Assembly (NCBI RefSeq): GCF_003150835.1
Contig: NZ_CP029479.1
Location: 558,001 to 622,000 of the forward strand
From: Phenylobacterium parvum
GTDB lineage: Bacteria; Pseudomonadota; Alphaproteobacteria; Caulobacterales; Caulobacteraceae
DNA length: 64,000 nt
Direction of reading: 5' to 3'
Within the stretch, counting starts at the first letter, position 1, and each line of letters starts with the position of its first letter. The notes under the pieces are model-generated. The model was not told the DNA's origin and did not search any database. It saw nothing but the letters and a program-made list of their open reading frames with translations. This document shows, piece by piece, positions 54,560 to 64,000 of the stretch. A program made the translations under genes and the position numbers.

Positions 54560-56820
54560 GCACCGTTCGCGACTGGGCCGCGCCCAATCCCGTCACAGAG
54601 AACCGCACGGGCCTGATCGGCCGGCCCGTCGATCGCTATGAGGGACGTCTCAAGGTCACCGGGACGGCGCCTTACGCCTTCGAGGTGGAGACCCCCGCGC
54701 CCCCCCTCTACGGCCACATTGTCTCCTCGACCCTGGCCCGGGGTCGCATTGTCTCGATCGAGGTCTCGGCGGCCGAGGCCGCGCCCGGCGTTGTCCGGGT
54801 CTGGACCCACCTCAATGTTCCGGCCCAGGCGGCGCGGGGCGCACGGCTCAATCCGCGCAGCCAGAGAGCCTCAAATCCAGCCCTGGAATCGGACCGCGTC
54901 GAGCACTACGGCCAGTCCGTCGCCTTCGTCCTCGCCGATACGCCCGAGAACGCCCGGGCCGCCGGCGGCCTGGTGCGGATCGTCTATGAAGCCGAGCCGG
55001 CCGACCTCGACTTTTTGTCCAGCCTGGACCAGGCGGGTCCCGCCCCGGGCGAGGAAGACATGCGCGTCGGCGACTTCGAGGCGGGATACTCCGCCTCCGA
55101 GGTGACGGTCGACGCCACCTGGTTCAGCCCCCTGCAGAACCACGCCCAGATGGAGCCATGCGCCACCACCGCCTGGTGGGAAGGCGACAAGGTGGTGGTC
55201 CACACCTCCATCCAGATGGTCAAGGGCGGCCAGCACGCCCTGGCCGAGACCCTGGGAATCCCCTCAGACCGGGTCCGCCTCTTCACGCGCTACATCGGCG
55301 GCGGTTTCGGCGGGAAGGGCCAGTCCTACGACGACCTGACCCTGGCGGCCCTCGCCGCCCGCGAAGCCGGCCAGCCGGTCCGGGTCGCCTACACCCGCCA
55401 GCAGATGTTCCAGGCCACCATCCACCGGCCCGCCGTCCAGATGAGGGTCCGGCTTGGCGCCGACCGCTCCGGCCGGCTCAACGCCATGGCCCTGGAGGCG
55501 GTGACCCATTGCGCCCGCAACGCCCCCTTCGTGGAGCACGCCGCCAACTTCGCCCGCAACCTCTATGCGGCGCCGCACCGACTGACGGGGCACCGGCTGG
55601 TCCGCCTCGACATTCCCCACGCCGGAGCCATGCGCGCGCCGGGTGAGGCGCCGGGGATGCTGTCCCTGGAATGCGCCATGGACGAACTGGCCGAGACCCT
55701 GGGCCTTGACCCCATCGAGCTGCGTATCCGCAATGAGCCCCTGGCGGACCCGGAGACCGGCAAGCCCTTCTCCGTCCGCCAGCTCGTTCGCTGCATGCAG
55801 GAAGGCGCACAGCAGTTCGGCTGGGATCGCCGGAACCCGGCGCCCGGCGCCGTCCGGGACGGGCGCTGGTATGTCGGCATGGGCATGGCGACCGCCATCC
55901 GCGGCAACTTCCTGCTGCCCGCCAAGGCCGGGCTTCGCCTCACCGGCGACGGAATCGCGACCCTCACCCAGGGCATGACCGACATCGGCACCGGCACCTA
56001 CACCATCCTGGCCCAGATCACGGGCGAGACCCTGGGCCTCACCCTTGACCAGGTCCGGGTCGAGTTGGGCGATTCCGACATGCCTCCGGCGCCCGGCTCG
56101 GGCGGCCAGTTCGGCGCCGCCACTGCAGGCTCCGCGGCCTTCGAGACGGGGATGGTCATGCGCCGCCGCCTGGCCGAGCTCGCCGCCGGGGACCCGACCT
56201 CGCCCCTCTATGGCGAGGACCCGACCCTGATGGACTTCGCCAACGGCAACATTGTCCTGGGTAACCGCAGCGAGAGCCTCGCCGCCCTGGCCGCCCGCGC
56301 CGGGCCTGAGGGGGTTTATGTGGAAGGCGGGATCTCTCCCGCCGCCGACGCCCGCGACTGGTCCCAGCACACCTACGGCGCCCAGTTCACCGAGGTCGGG
56401 GTCGACTCCGTCACTGGCGAGGTGCGCCTGCGCCGCATGTTCGGGGTCTTCGCCGCCGGTCGCATCCTCAACGCCAAGCTGGCCAAGAGCCAGATCACCG
56501 GCGGGATGATCTGGGGTGTCGGCGCGGCCCTCTCCGAGGCCAACCCGGTCGATCCGCGCTATGGCTCCTTCCTCCACCAGGACCTGGGGGGCTACCTCGC
56601 CCCGGTCCATGCGGACATCGTCAACCTCGACGCGGTCCTGCTGGACGAGGCCGACGACAAGGCCAACCCCATGGGGATCAAGGGCGTGGGCGAGCTGGGC
56701 ATCTGTGGCGCGGGAGCAGCCATCGCCAACGCAGTCTACAATGCCTGCGGCGTACGCCTGCGCGACTACCCCCTGACCCCGGACAAGGTGCTGGCCGCCC
56801 TGGAGGCCAAGGGCCTCTGA
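54556..56820 (+). CDS. molybdopterin-binding large subunit of xanthine dehydrogenase family
   Basis: 754 aa. N-terminal domain VTGTAPYAFEV, Mo-cofactor segments YIGGGFGGKGQSY, GAMRAPGEAPGMLSLE and GQFGAATAGSAAFE, and the catalytic Glu in KGVGELGICGAG near the C-terminus. With its partners it oxidises an aldehyde or N-heterocycle using water as the oxygen source. Overall most like PaoABC (aldehyde oxidoreductase). No accessory chaperone gene follows. Confidence 0.92.
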   Translation: MSTVRDWAAPNPVTENRTGLIGRPVDRYEGRLKVTGTAPYAFEVETPAPPLYGHIVSSTLARGRIVSIEVSAAEAAPGVVRVWTHLNVPAQAARGARLNPRSQRASNPALESDRVEHYGQSVAFVLADTPENARAAGGLVRIVYEAEPADLDFLSSLDQAGPAPGEEDMRVGDFEAGYSASEVTVDATWFSPLQNHAQMEPCATTAWWEGDKVVVHTSIQMVKGGQHALAETLGIPSDRVRLFTRYIGGGFGGKGQSYDDLTLAALAAREAGQPVRVAYTRQQMFQATIHRPAVQMRVRLGADRSGRLNAMALEAVTHCARNAPFVEHAANFARNLYAAPHRLTGHRLVRLDIPHAGAMRAPGEAPGMLSLECAMDELAETLGLDPIELRIRNEPLADPETGKPFSVRQLVRCMQEGAQQFGWDRRNPAPGAVRDGRWYVGMGMATAIRGNFLLPAKAGLRLTGDGIATLTQGMTDIGTGTYTILAQITGETLGLTLDQVRVELGDSDMPPAPGSGGQFGAATAGSAAFETGMVMRRRLAELAAGDPTSPLYGEDPTLMDFANGNIVLGNRSESLAALAARAGPEGVYVEGGISPAADARDWSQHTYGAQFTEVGVDSVTGEVRLRRMFGVFAAGRILNAKLAKSQITGGMIWGVGAALSEANPVDPRYGSFLHQDLGGYLAPVHADIVNLDAVLLDEADDKANPMGIKGVGELGICGAGAAIANAVYNACGVRLRDYPLTPDKVLAALEAKGL

Positions 56821-56841
56821 GGACCAGCGCCATCCGGCGGG

Positions 56842-58128
56842 TCAGGCGGTCTCCGCGCCCTCAAGGGGGGGCGAGATCTTCAGGGCGGTGATGCGGTTGC
56901 GCACCCGCTTGACCACCTGGAAGCGGTGGCCGTGGAAGATGAAGGCCTGGCCGATCCTGGGGATGGCCTGAGCCTCGTGGATGACCAGGCCGGCCACGGT
57001 CACGGCGGGCTCGTCGGGCAGGTTCCAGTCCATGGCGCGGTTCAGGTCACGGACGGCCACCGACCCGGCCACCGACACCGACCCGTCCGGCTGACGGCGA
57101 AGGCCCTCGACGGTGTTGTCGTACTCGTCCTCGATCTCACCGACGATCTCCTCGAGGATGTCCTCCAGGGTCACCAGGCCCTGCAGGGCCCCGTACTCGT
57201 CGACCACCAGGGCGAAGTGGTTCTTCTGCTTGAGGAAGGCGTTCAGCTGATCCTTGAGGTTGGTGGTGTCCGGGATGAACCAGGGCTCGCGGCGGATCTT
57301 GTCCACCGACACCTTCGACATGTCGCCGTCCGCTTCCGAGATCGCCAGCAACAGGTCCTTGGCGTGCAGGATGCCGATGATGTTCTCGGGGTTGTCCCGG
57401 TAGAGGGGAATTCGGGTGTGGTCGCTCTTCAGGACGTGGGCGACCAGCTCCCGGACCGGCAGGTCGGCATCGACCATCGAGATCGACATTCGGTGCACCA
57501 TGACCTGGCTGACATCCATCTCGGACAGGTCGAGGACCCCGCCCAGCATCCGCCGGTCCCGGGCCTCCACCAGGCCTTCGGAGTGGTGGTACTCCACCGC
57601 GCCGCGGATTTCCTCGTGCGCGGCCAGGACGTCCATCTCCATGCCCAGCTTGACGCCGAAAAGGCCCAGCGTCCGCCGGACAACCCACTGGATCGCCCAG
57701 ATCATGGGGCCAAAGACCTTCACCATCACCAGGGTCGGCGCGGACAGGAAGCGGGCCACGTCGTCCGAGCGCAGGATGGCCAGGGTCTTGGGCAGGACCT
57801 CCGAGAACACGAGGACAAGGACGGTCATGATCCCCGTCGCCGCCGCCACGCCCCAGGCCCCGGGGATGGCCTGCGTCAGGACTTCCGTGGTGACTGCCGA
57901 GGCCAGGATGTTGATCAGGTTGTTGCCCAGGAGGACCGCCCCGATCATGGTCTCCTGGTCGGAGATCAGGCGGTTCACCCGCCCGGCCGCCCGGTCGCCT
58001 TCGCGCTCGAGTTGGTGCATCCGGGTGCGGCTCGCTCCCGTGAGCGCCGTCTCGGCGGCCGAAAACACCGCCGAGATGGCCAGGAGGCCGAAGATAACCG
58101 GGGTCAGGGCCAGGACGACGCCCCACAT
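56842..58128 (-). CDS. CNNM/CorC (HlyC) family membrane protein
   Basis: 428 aa. N-terminal DUF21 domain with four helices (ISAVFSAAETALTGASR, IGAVLLGNNLINILASA), two CBS domains around SVMVHRMSISMVDA- and HFALVVDEYGALQGLVTLED-like segments (about 200-330), and the C-terminal CorC_HlyC domain ending ITALKISPP. Possible Mg2+/Co2+ efflux. Start overlaps the aroB stop (TGATG), making it the last gene of aroK-aroB-corC. Confidence 0.9.
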   Translation of the reverse strand: MWGVVLALTPVIFGLLAISAVFSAAETALTGASRTRMHQLEREGDRAAGRVNRLISDQETMIGAVLLGNNLINILASAVTTEVLTQAIPGAWGVAAATGIMTVLVLVFSEVLPKTLAILRSDDVARFLSAPTLVMVKVFGPMIWAIQWVVRRTLGLFGVKLGMEMDVLAAHEEIRGAVEYHHSEGLVEARDRRMLGGVLDLSEMDVSQVMVHRMSISMVDADLPVRELVAHVLKSDHTRIPLYRDNPENIIGILHAKDLLLAISEADGDMSKVSVDKIRREPWFIPDTTNLKDQLNAFLKQKNHFALVVDEYGALQGLVTLEDILEEIVGEIEDEYDNTVEGLRRQPDGSVSVAGSVAVRDLNRAMDWNLPDEPAVTVAGLVIHEAQAIPRIGQAFIFHGHRFQVVKRVRNRITALKISPPLEGAETA

Positions 58129-59237
58129 CAGACAGCTCCCTCAGAAACCAGGAAGGCGCGCATGCGGCCCGCGTCGAGGTCGCGCGCCACAAAGGCCTCA
58201 CCCGCACGCCGGGCGAGGATGAAGGTGAGCCGGCCGCCCTCGGCCTTTTTGTCCTGGGCCATGTGGCGCAGGAGGTCGTCGGCGGCGAAGGTCCGCGCGC
58301 TAAGGTCCGACAGGCGGGCGGGCAGGCCCGCAGCGGCGACAGCGGCGACGGCCCGCTCTGCGTCCGCGGCAGGGCACAGGCCCTCTGCGGCCGAGTACCG
58401 GAAGGCCATGGCCGAGCCGAGGGCCACCGCCTCACCATGCAGCAGGGCCTCGCCGTAGCCGGTTTCGGCCTCCAGGGCGTGGCCGAAGGTGTGGCCGAGG
58501 TTCAGCAGGGCCCGGCGTCCGGCCTCACGCTCGTCGGCGATGACGATCTCGGCCTTCATCTCCACGGACCGCTCCACGGCCCGGGCCAGGGCTTCCGGGT
58601 CGCGGGACAGGACCGCACCGCCGTTGGCCTCCAGCCAGGCGAAGAAGTGTTCATCGCCCAGCAGGCCGTACTTCAGCACCTCGGCGTAGCCTGCGCGCAT
58701 CTCCCGGTCGGAAAGGGTGCCCAGCACGTCGAGGTCTGCAAGGACCAGGCGCGGCTGGTGGAAGGCGCCGACCAGGTTCTTGCCGCGCGGAGTGTCGATG
58801 GCCGTCTTGCCCCCCACCGAGGAGTCCACCTGGGCCAGAAGGGTGGTGGGGATCTGCACGAAGTCGGCGCCGCGCTTGTAGATGGCGGCGGCGAAGCCGG
58901 CGAGGTCGCCGATCACCCCGCCTCCGAAGGCGACGATCAGGTCGCCCCGGTCCAACTCCAGGGCCAGCAGGGCGTCGCAGAGCGTCTCCAGCCCGGCGAA
59001 GCTCTTTGTGGGCTCGCCGGGGGGCAGTACGATGGGATGGACGGCCAGCCCGCCCCGCTCAAGTGCGGCGGTCAGTCGGGCGCCATGCAGTCCCCAGACG
59101 GTCTCGTCAGAGACGACGGCGACCCGGTCTCGACGCACGAAGGGGCGCAGGCGCTCTCCGGCCGTCTCCAGCAGTCCGGGGCCAATCAGCACCTCATAGC
59201 GGCGCTCGCCAAGCTCGACGGGAACGGAACGGGTCAT
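58128..59237 (-). CDS. aroB: 3-dehydroquinate synthase
   Basis: 369 aa. Second step of the shikimate pathway. NAD and metal motifs include [38 protein letters not shown] and [10 protein letters not shown] (cited in pieces). Start overlaps the aroK stop by four bases; stop overlaps the next start. Confidence 0.96.
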   Translation of the reverse strand: MTRSVPVELGERRYEVLIGPGLLETAGERLRPFVRRDRVAVVSDETVWGLHGARLTAALERGGLAVHPIVLPPGEPTKSFAGLETLCDALLALELDRGDLIVAFGGGVIGDLAGFAAAIYKRGADFVQIPTTLLAQVDSSVGGKTAIDTPRGKNLVGAFHQPRLVLADLDVLGTLSDREMRAGYAEVLKYGLLGDEHFFAWLEANGGAVLSRDPEALARAVERSVEMKAEIVIADEREAGRRALLNLGHTFGHALEAETGYGEALLHGEAVALGSAMAFRYSAAEGLCPAADAERAVAAVAAAGLPARLSDLSARTFAADDLLRHMAQDKKAEGGRLTFILARRAGEAFVARDLDAGRMRAFLVSEGAV

Positions 59238-59782
59238 GTGAGGGGGCGGGCCTGCCAGTCTGTCAGGGCGCGGATCACCTGGTCGACGGTGACCTGGTGC
59301 GGCGAATCCCCGGTCTCGACGGTGATGTCCGCCTCGCCGTAGGCCGGATAGCGCGCTTCCGCCTGCTCGGTCAGCACGGTCATCGGGTCCTTGCCGGTCA
59401 GCAAGGGGCGGTTGTCCTTGCGCGCCACCCGTCGGGCCAGGACGGGCAGGTCCGCCTTCAGCCAGACCGACACGCTCCGCGCCTTGATCAGGTTCCGGGT
59501 CTCGGGGTTCATGAAGGCCCCGCCGCCGGTGGCCAGGATGATGGGCGGCCCCTCCAGGAGACGGGCGATCACCCGTCGCTCTCCGTCACGGAAGGCGGGC
59601 TCTCCCAACTGCGCGAAGATTTCCGGGATGGAGCGGCCAGCGGCGACCTCGACCTCTTCATCGGCGTCGCGGAAGGGCAGGTCCAGGGCCTGGGCGAGGC
59701 GCTTGCCAACGCTGGACTTGCCCGAACCCATCAGTCCCACGAGGGTGATGGTCCGGGCGCGCAAGGGGTCTGACGGGTCCAT
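59234..59782 (-). CDS. aroK: shikimate kinase
   Basis: 182 aa NMP-kinase fold. P-loop [11 protein letters not shown], shikimate-binding FRDADEEVE and RDGERRV, and lid DNRPLLTG. The ATG at [16 protein letters not shown] is chosen; the longer upstream frame has no ribosome site and crosses the divergent xerD promoter. First gene of aroK-aroB-corC. Confidence 0.95.
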   Translation of the reverse strand: MDPSDPLRARTITLVGLMGSGKSSVGKRLAQALDLPFRDADEEVEVAAGRSIPEIFAQLGEPAFRDGERRVIARLLEGPPIILATGGGAFMNPETRNLIKARSVSVWLKADLPVLARRVARKDNRPLLTGKDPMTVLTEQAEARYPAYGEADITVETGDSPHQVTVDQVIRALTDWQARPLT

Positions 59783-59867
59783 GGGAAGTCTTGTTTCTAC
59801 ACCAAGCCTCCGGCAGGCGCTAGGATCAGGCTGATTTGGCGGGCCCGGGCGCCCGCAGGCGGGGATC

Positions 59868-60806
59868 ATGAGCGGCGAGGGCTGGGCCGAGGCTTTCCTG
59901 GAGATGATGTCCGTCGAGCGGGCGGCGGCGGCCAACACCCTGCGCGCTTACGAGCGCGATCTCCTGGATGCTTCCGGCTTCCTCGCCGGGCGCGGCCTCT
60001 CCCTGGCCTCGGCCTCCGCTGGGGATGTCGAGGCCTACTTCGCTGATCTTGGGCGGCGCGGGCTGTCGCCCGCCACGGCCTCCCGGCGCCGGGCGGCGCT
60101 GCGCCAGTTCTACCGCTTCGTCCTGGCCGAGGGCTGGCGCCCCGACGATCCCTCCCGCCGGGTCGAGGCGCCCCGCCGCGGCAGGCCCCTTCCCAGGGTC
60201 CTCAGCCGCGAGGAGGCCGCCGCCCTTATCGCCGCCGCCGCCGCCCGGGACGAGGTGAAGGGCCTGCGCCTCGCCTGCATGATCGAGCTGGCCTACGCGG
60301 GCGGACTTCGGGTGTCCGAGCTCACCAGCCTTACCCTCGCCGCGGTCGCCCGCGACCCCGACTTCCTGATGATCCGCGGCAAGGGCGGCAAGGAGCGGCT
60401 CGCTCCCCTGAACGATGCCGCCCGGGCTGTCGTCCGCGCCTGGCGGGAGGTGAGGTCCAGGACACTGCCAAAGGGAGACACGGCCAATCCCTGGCTCTTC
60501 CCTTCCAGCGGCAGGGGCGGGCGGCTGACCCCGCGCCGGTTCGCCCAGCTGCTCGCAGAGGCGGCGGCCGGGGCCGGAATCGACCCCGACCGGGTCTCGC
60601 CCCACGTCCTCAGGCACGCCTTCGCCACCCACCTCCTGGAGGGCGGCGCCGACCTGCGCGTCGTCCAGACCCTGCTCGGCCACGCCGACATCGCCACCAC
60701 CCAGATCTACACCCACGTGGCCGGGGACAGGCTGCGCGAGGTGGTCACCTCGGCCCACCCGCTCTCCGCCGCCCGCAAGCCCGGGCGCGAATCCGGCTTT
60801 TCCTGA
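59868..60806 (+). CDS. xerD: site-specific tyrosine recombinase XerD
   Basis: 312 aa. SAM-like N-domain (TLRAYERDLLDASGFL) and catalytic domain with Arg in GGLRVSEL, Lys region GKGGKERLAPL, HVLRHAFATHLLEGG and LGHADIATTQIYTHV carrying His-Arg, His and the nucleophile Tyr. With XerC it resolves chromosome dimers at dif. Divergent from aroK and followed by accA, the usual alphaproteobacterial order. Confidence 0.93.
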   Translation: MSGEGWAEAFLEMMSVERAAAANTLRAYERDLLDASGFLAGRGLSLASASAGDVEAYFADLGRRGLSPATASRRRAALRQFYRFVLAEGWRPDDPSRRVEAPRRGRPLPRVLSREEAAALIAAAAARDEVKGLRLACMIELAYAGGLRVSELTSLTLAAVARDPDFLMIRGKGGKERLAPLNDAARAVVRAWREVRSRTLPKGDTANPWLFPSSGRGGRLTPRRFAQLLAEAAAGAGIDPDRVSPHVLRHAFATHLLEGGADLRVVQTLLGHADIATTQIYTHVAGDRLREVVTSAHPLSAARKPGRESGFS

Positions 60807-60859
60807 GGCCCCCCACCCACTAGGTTCCCCCCACCGAAACAGGACGGGATTCCCGCCGC

Positions 60860-61822
60860 ATGGCCGTTCATTATCTCGAGTTCGAGCGCCCCATCGCCGA
60901 CCTCGAGGCCAAGATCGACGAGCTGTCCCGCCTGGCCGAGACCGCCGGCACGGATGACCTGACCCGCGAGATCGACGCCCTGCGTGACCGGGCCCGGCAG
61001 ATGCGCAAGGACGCCTACGCCAACCTCGACGCCTGGCAGAAGACGCAGGTCGCCCGTCATCCCGAGCGGCCCCATTTCGTGGATTACTGCGCCGGGCTGA
61101 TCGACGAGTTCGTCGAGCTGAAGGGCGACCGAAAGTTCGCCGACGACCAGGCCATCATGGGCGGCATCGGCCGGTTCCGCGGCCGCCCCGTCCTGGTCAT
61201 GGGACATGAGAAGGGGCGGGACACCGTCACCCGGGTAAAGCACAACTTCGGCTATGCCCGGCCCGAGGGCTACCGCAAGGCCATCCGGCTCATGGAGCTG
61301 GCCGAGCGCTTCAACCTGCCGGTCATCAGCTTCGTCGACACCCCTGCGGCCTATCCGGGCGTGGGGTCCGAGGAACGCGGCGTCGCCGAGGCCATCGCCC
61401 GCTCTACCGAGAAGTGCCTGATGCTCCGGGTGCCCATGGTCGCCATCGTCACGGGCGAGGGCGGGTCGGGCGGCGCCCTGGGCATCGCCTGTGGCAACCG
61501 GGTCCTGATCCTCGAGCACGCCATCTATTCGGTCATCCCGCCCGAGGGGGCCAATTCCATCCTCTGGCGGGGCGCGCGCACCGCCGAGGAGGCCGCCAAG
61601 GCGATGAAGATCACCGCCGCCGATCTCCTGAAGATGAAGATCGTCGACCGGATCATCCCGGAACCCCCCGGCGGCGCCCACGCCGATCCCGCCGCGGCCC
61701 TGCGGATCGTCGGCGACGCCCTGGAAAAGGAACTCGACAGCCTCGAGGGCAAGAGCGTCGAGAAGCTCTTGAAGCAGAGGTCCGAGCGTTTCTACGCCAT
61801 CGGCCGGACCGGCCTGAAGTAG
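60860..61822 (+). CDS. accA: acetyl-CoA carboxylase carboxyltransferase subunit alpha
   Basis: 320 aa. Forms, with AccD, the transferase that makes malonyl-CoA. Segments are LEFERPIADLEAKIDEL, HPERPHFVDYC, GHEKGRDT, NFGYARPEGYRKAIRLM and GEGGSGGALGIACGN (oxyanion loops). Normal length. Follows xerD by 53 bp, probably same unit. Confidence 0.96.
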   Translation: MAVHYLEFERPIADLEAKIDELSRLAETAGTDDLTREIDALRDRARQMRKDAYANLDAWQKTQVARHPERPHFVDYCAGLIDEFVELKGDRKFADDQAIMGGIGRFRGRPVLVMGHEKGRDTVTRVKHNFGYARPEGYRKAIRLMELAERFNLPVISFVDTPAAYPGVGSEERGVAEAIARSTEKCLMLRVPMVAIVTGEGGSGGALGIACGNRVLILEHAIYSVIPPEGANSILWRGARTAEEAAKAMKITAADLLKMKIVDRIIPEPPGGAHADPAAALRIVGDALEKELDSLEGKSVEKLLKQRSERFYAIGRTGLK

Positions 61823-61843
61823 GCGGAAATGCCGCTTGCCTGA

Positions 61844-62881
<1,038 letters not shown>

Positions 62882-62884
62882 GCC

Positions 62885-63895
62885 TCAGGCGATCCGGCGG
62901 AGGGCGGCGGCGATCTCGTCGACCGCTTCCGCTGAGGTCGCCCAGGAGCACATGAACCGCACGGAACCGTCGAGGAAGCGGTAGACGAACCAGCCCTCGG
63001 TCCTGAGGGCCTCCAGGCGCGCCTCGTCCATGTGGACAAAGACCCCGTTGGCCTCCACCGGGTGGGCGAGGGGGAAGGGACATGCGGCCGCCAGCCGGGC
63101 CGCCATGGCGTTGGCGTGCGCCGCCCGCCGGGCCCAGGCGCCGTCGGCCAGCATCCCCAGGAAGGGGGCCGCCAGGAAACGTCCCTTGGAGGCCAGCTGT
63201 CCCGACTGCTTGAGCCGGGCGTCGAAGCGCCGGGCCAGCGCCCGGTCGAAGATCACGATGGCCTCGCAGGGCGGCATGCCCGACTTGGCGCCGCCCAGGA
63301 CCAGCAGGTCCACGCCCATCGGACCGATGGTGCGGACGTCGAAGCCGGCGGCGGCGGCGTTCGCCAGCCGGGCTCCGTCGAGGTGCACCCCAAGGCCGGA
63401 GGATTTCGCCCGCGCGCAGAGGGCCGCCAGGGCCTCGCCCGGATAGACCGCCCCGTACTCCGTCGCCTGGGTCAGGGAAAGGGCGGCGGGGGGCTGGCGG
63501 TGCGAGACTTCGGGCTCCGCCAGGACCGCCTCGAGGCCCGCCGGGTCGATCCGTCCCGAGGCGCCTTCCAGTCCCGTCAGGCCCACGCCATGTCCGAACA
63601 GGCCCGGCGCGCCGGTCTCGTCAGTCAGGACATGGGCGTGGCGATGCGCCAGCACGGCCTCGAAGGGGCGCGCCAGGGCGGCCAGGCAGATGGCGTTCGC
63701 GGCCGTTCCCGAGGCGACGAAGCGGACCTCGGCGTCTGTTTCCAGAAGTGCGCGGACGGCGTCGGCGGCGGCGGCGGTGACCGGGTCAGAGCCGTAGCCA
63801 GGCGTGAAGCCGGCCTCATTGGCCCGGACAAGGGCCTCCATCGCCTCCGGTGCGGCGGGCGCCGTGTTGTCAGAGGCGAAGTCATAGCGCGCCAT
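62885..63895 (-). CDS. threonine aldolase family PLP enzyme
   Basis: 336 aa. Fold-type I: FASDNTAPAAPEAMEAL, substrate/cofactor segments ASGTAANAICL, HLDGARLANAAAA and the PLP Lys204 in LVLGGAKSGMPP. It cleaves L-threonine or allo-threonine to glycine and acetaldehyde; specificity is not known. Preceded by a partial hydrolase gene on the same strand, eight bases away. Confidence 0.92.
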   Translation of the reverse strand: MARYDFASDNTAPAAPEAMEALVRANEAGFTPGYGSDPVTAAAADAVRALLETDAEVRFVASGTAANAICLAALARPFEAVLAHRHAHVLTDETGAPGLFGHGVGLTGLEGASGRIDPAGLEAVLAEPEVSHRQPPAALSLTQATEYGAVYPGEALAALCARAKSSGLGVHLDGARLANAAAAGFDVRTIGPMGVDLLVLGGAKSGMPPCEAIVIFDRALARRFDARLKQSGQLASKGRFLAAPFLGMLADGAWARRAAHANAMAARLAAACPFPLAHPVEANGVFVHMDEARLEALRTEGWFVYRFLDGSVRFMCSWATSAEAVDEIAAALRRIA

Positions 63896-63903
63896 GGCCG
63901 GGC

Positions 63904-64000
63904 TCAGCCCGCCTCGCGGGCCCAGGCCCTGACTTCGTCCACGTAGAGGTCAGGCTCCTCCATGGCTGCGAAATGCCCGCCCCGGGGCATCTCGCTCCAC
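63904..64000 (-). CDS. epoxide-hydrolase-like alpha/beta hydrolase, C-terminal part
   Basis: The last 32 residues are in the window, from the right edge to TGA: SEMPRGGHFAAMEEPDLYVD and the terminal helix EVRAWAREAG. The motif PRGGHFAAMEEP with its catalytic His is typical of the EHN-type epoxide hydrolases. It is upstream of, and likely co-transcribed with, the threonine aldolase gene. Confidence 0.75.
   Translation of the reverse strand, partial: WSEMPRGGHFAAMEEPDLYVDEVRAWAREAG

Overview
The window is GC-rich, densely packed chromosomal DNA with housekeeping synteny and no phage, IS or CRISPR signature. A MucR/Ros regulator, CarD/CdnL, a 7Fe ferredoxin FdxA, a Suv3-type helicase next to an S4 protein, xerD-accA divergent from aroK-aroB, CobS/CobT, DUF1491 and many fatty-acid/xenobiotic CoA enzymes point to an alphaproteobacterium. 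Caulobacterales (Phenylobacterium- or Caulobacter-like) is the best guess. This is inference from gene content, not from a database search.

Layout. 1-4.7 kb: end of a MaoC hydratase, an archaeal/eukaryote-type prolyl-tRNA synthetase, tandem palindromic repeats, and an acyl-CoA ligase divergent from an enoyl-CoA hydratase around a perfect 9-3-9 palindrome. 4.7-9.6 kb: mucR, a PAS_5 protein, sufE, a frameshifted histidine kinase and small conserved proteins. 9.6-14.4 kb: translation and rRNA-modification genes (prfC, an rsmC-like gene, an rsuA-like gene) and a helical-repeat protein. 14.4-16 kb: a folate/pterin operon (26-aa membrane peptide, FolM-like SDR, folB, DUF4870). 16-26.3 kb: SMP-30, aldehyde dehydrogenase, CoA ligase, HSL hydrolase, nhaA, selO, an EamA transporter, gluQ and a TetR regulator.

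26.3-26.9 kb holds the most novel-looking locus. Two tandem paralogous genes for 35- and 40-aa single-helix membrane peptides each have their own sigma70-like promoter, an identically placed AGATA-N5-TATCT inverted repeat, a leader hairpin, a near-identical ribosome-binding segment and a strong intrinsic terminator. The tetR gene diverges from the first.

27-36 kb: HNH protein, coq7, dsbB, a YqaA/DedA protein, feoB-feoA behind a Fur-like box, tRNA-Leu(CAA), dctA, GST, enoyl-CoA hydratase and an outer-membrane barrel. 35.5-42.7 kb: the alphaproteobacterial block carD-fdxA-S4-helicase, interrupted by a penicillin-acylase-family gene, then rpmB. 42.8-53 kb: alcohol dehydrogenase, a phytase-like lipoprotein, cobT-cobS, a TauD dioxygenase, a DUF748 protein, a J-domain protein and bolA. 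53-64 kb: a three-subunit molybdenum hydroxylase, a CorC-like protein, aroB-aroK, xerD, accA, nitronate monooxygenase, threonine aldolase and the end of an epoxide-hydrolase-like gene.

Tight ATGA/TGATG overlaps (feoA-feoB, aroK-aroB-corC, dsbB-coq7, the molybdenum hydroxylase trio, S4-helicase) indicate translationally coupled operons. Starts were chosen from ribosome-binding sites, overlaps and family N-termini. TTG or GTG starts appear several times (sufE, DUF1491, folB, folM, the 2Fe-2S subunit).
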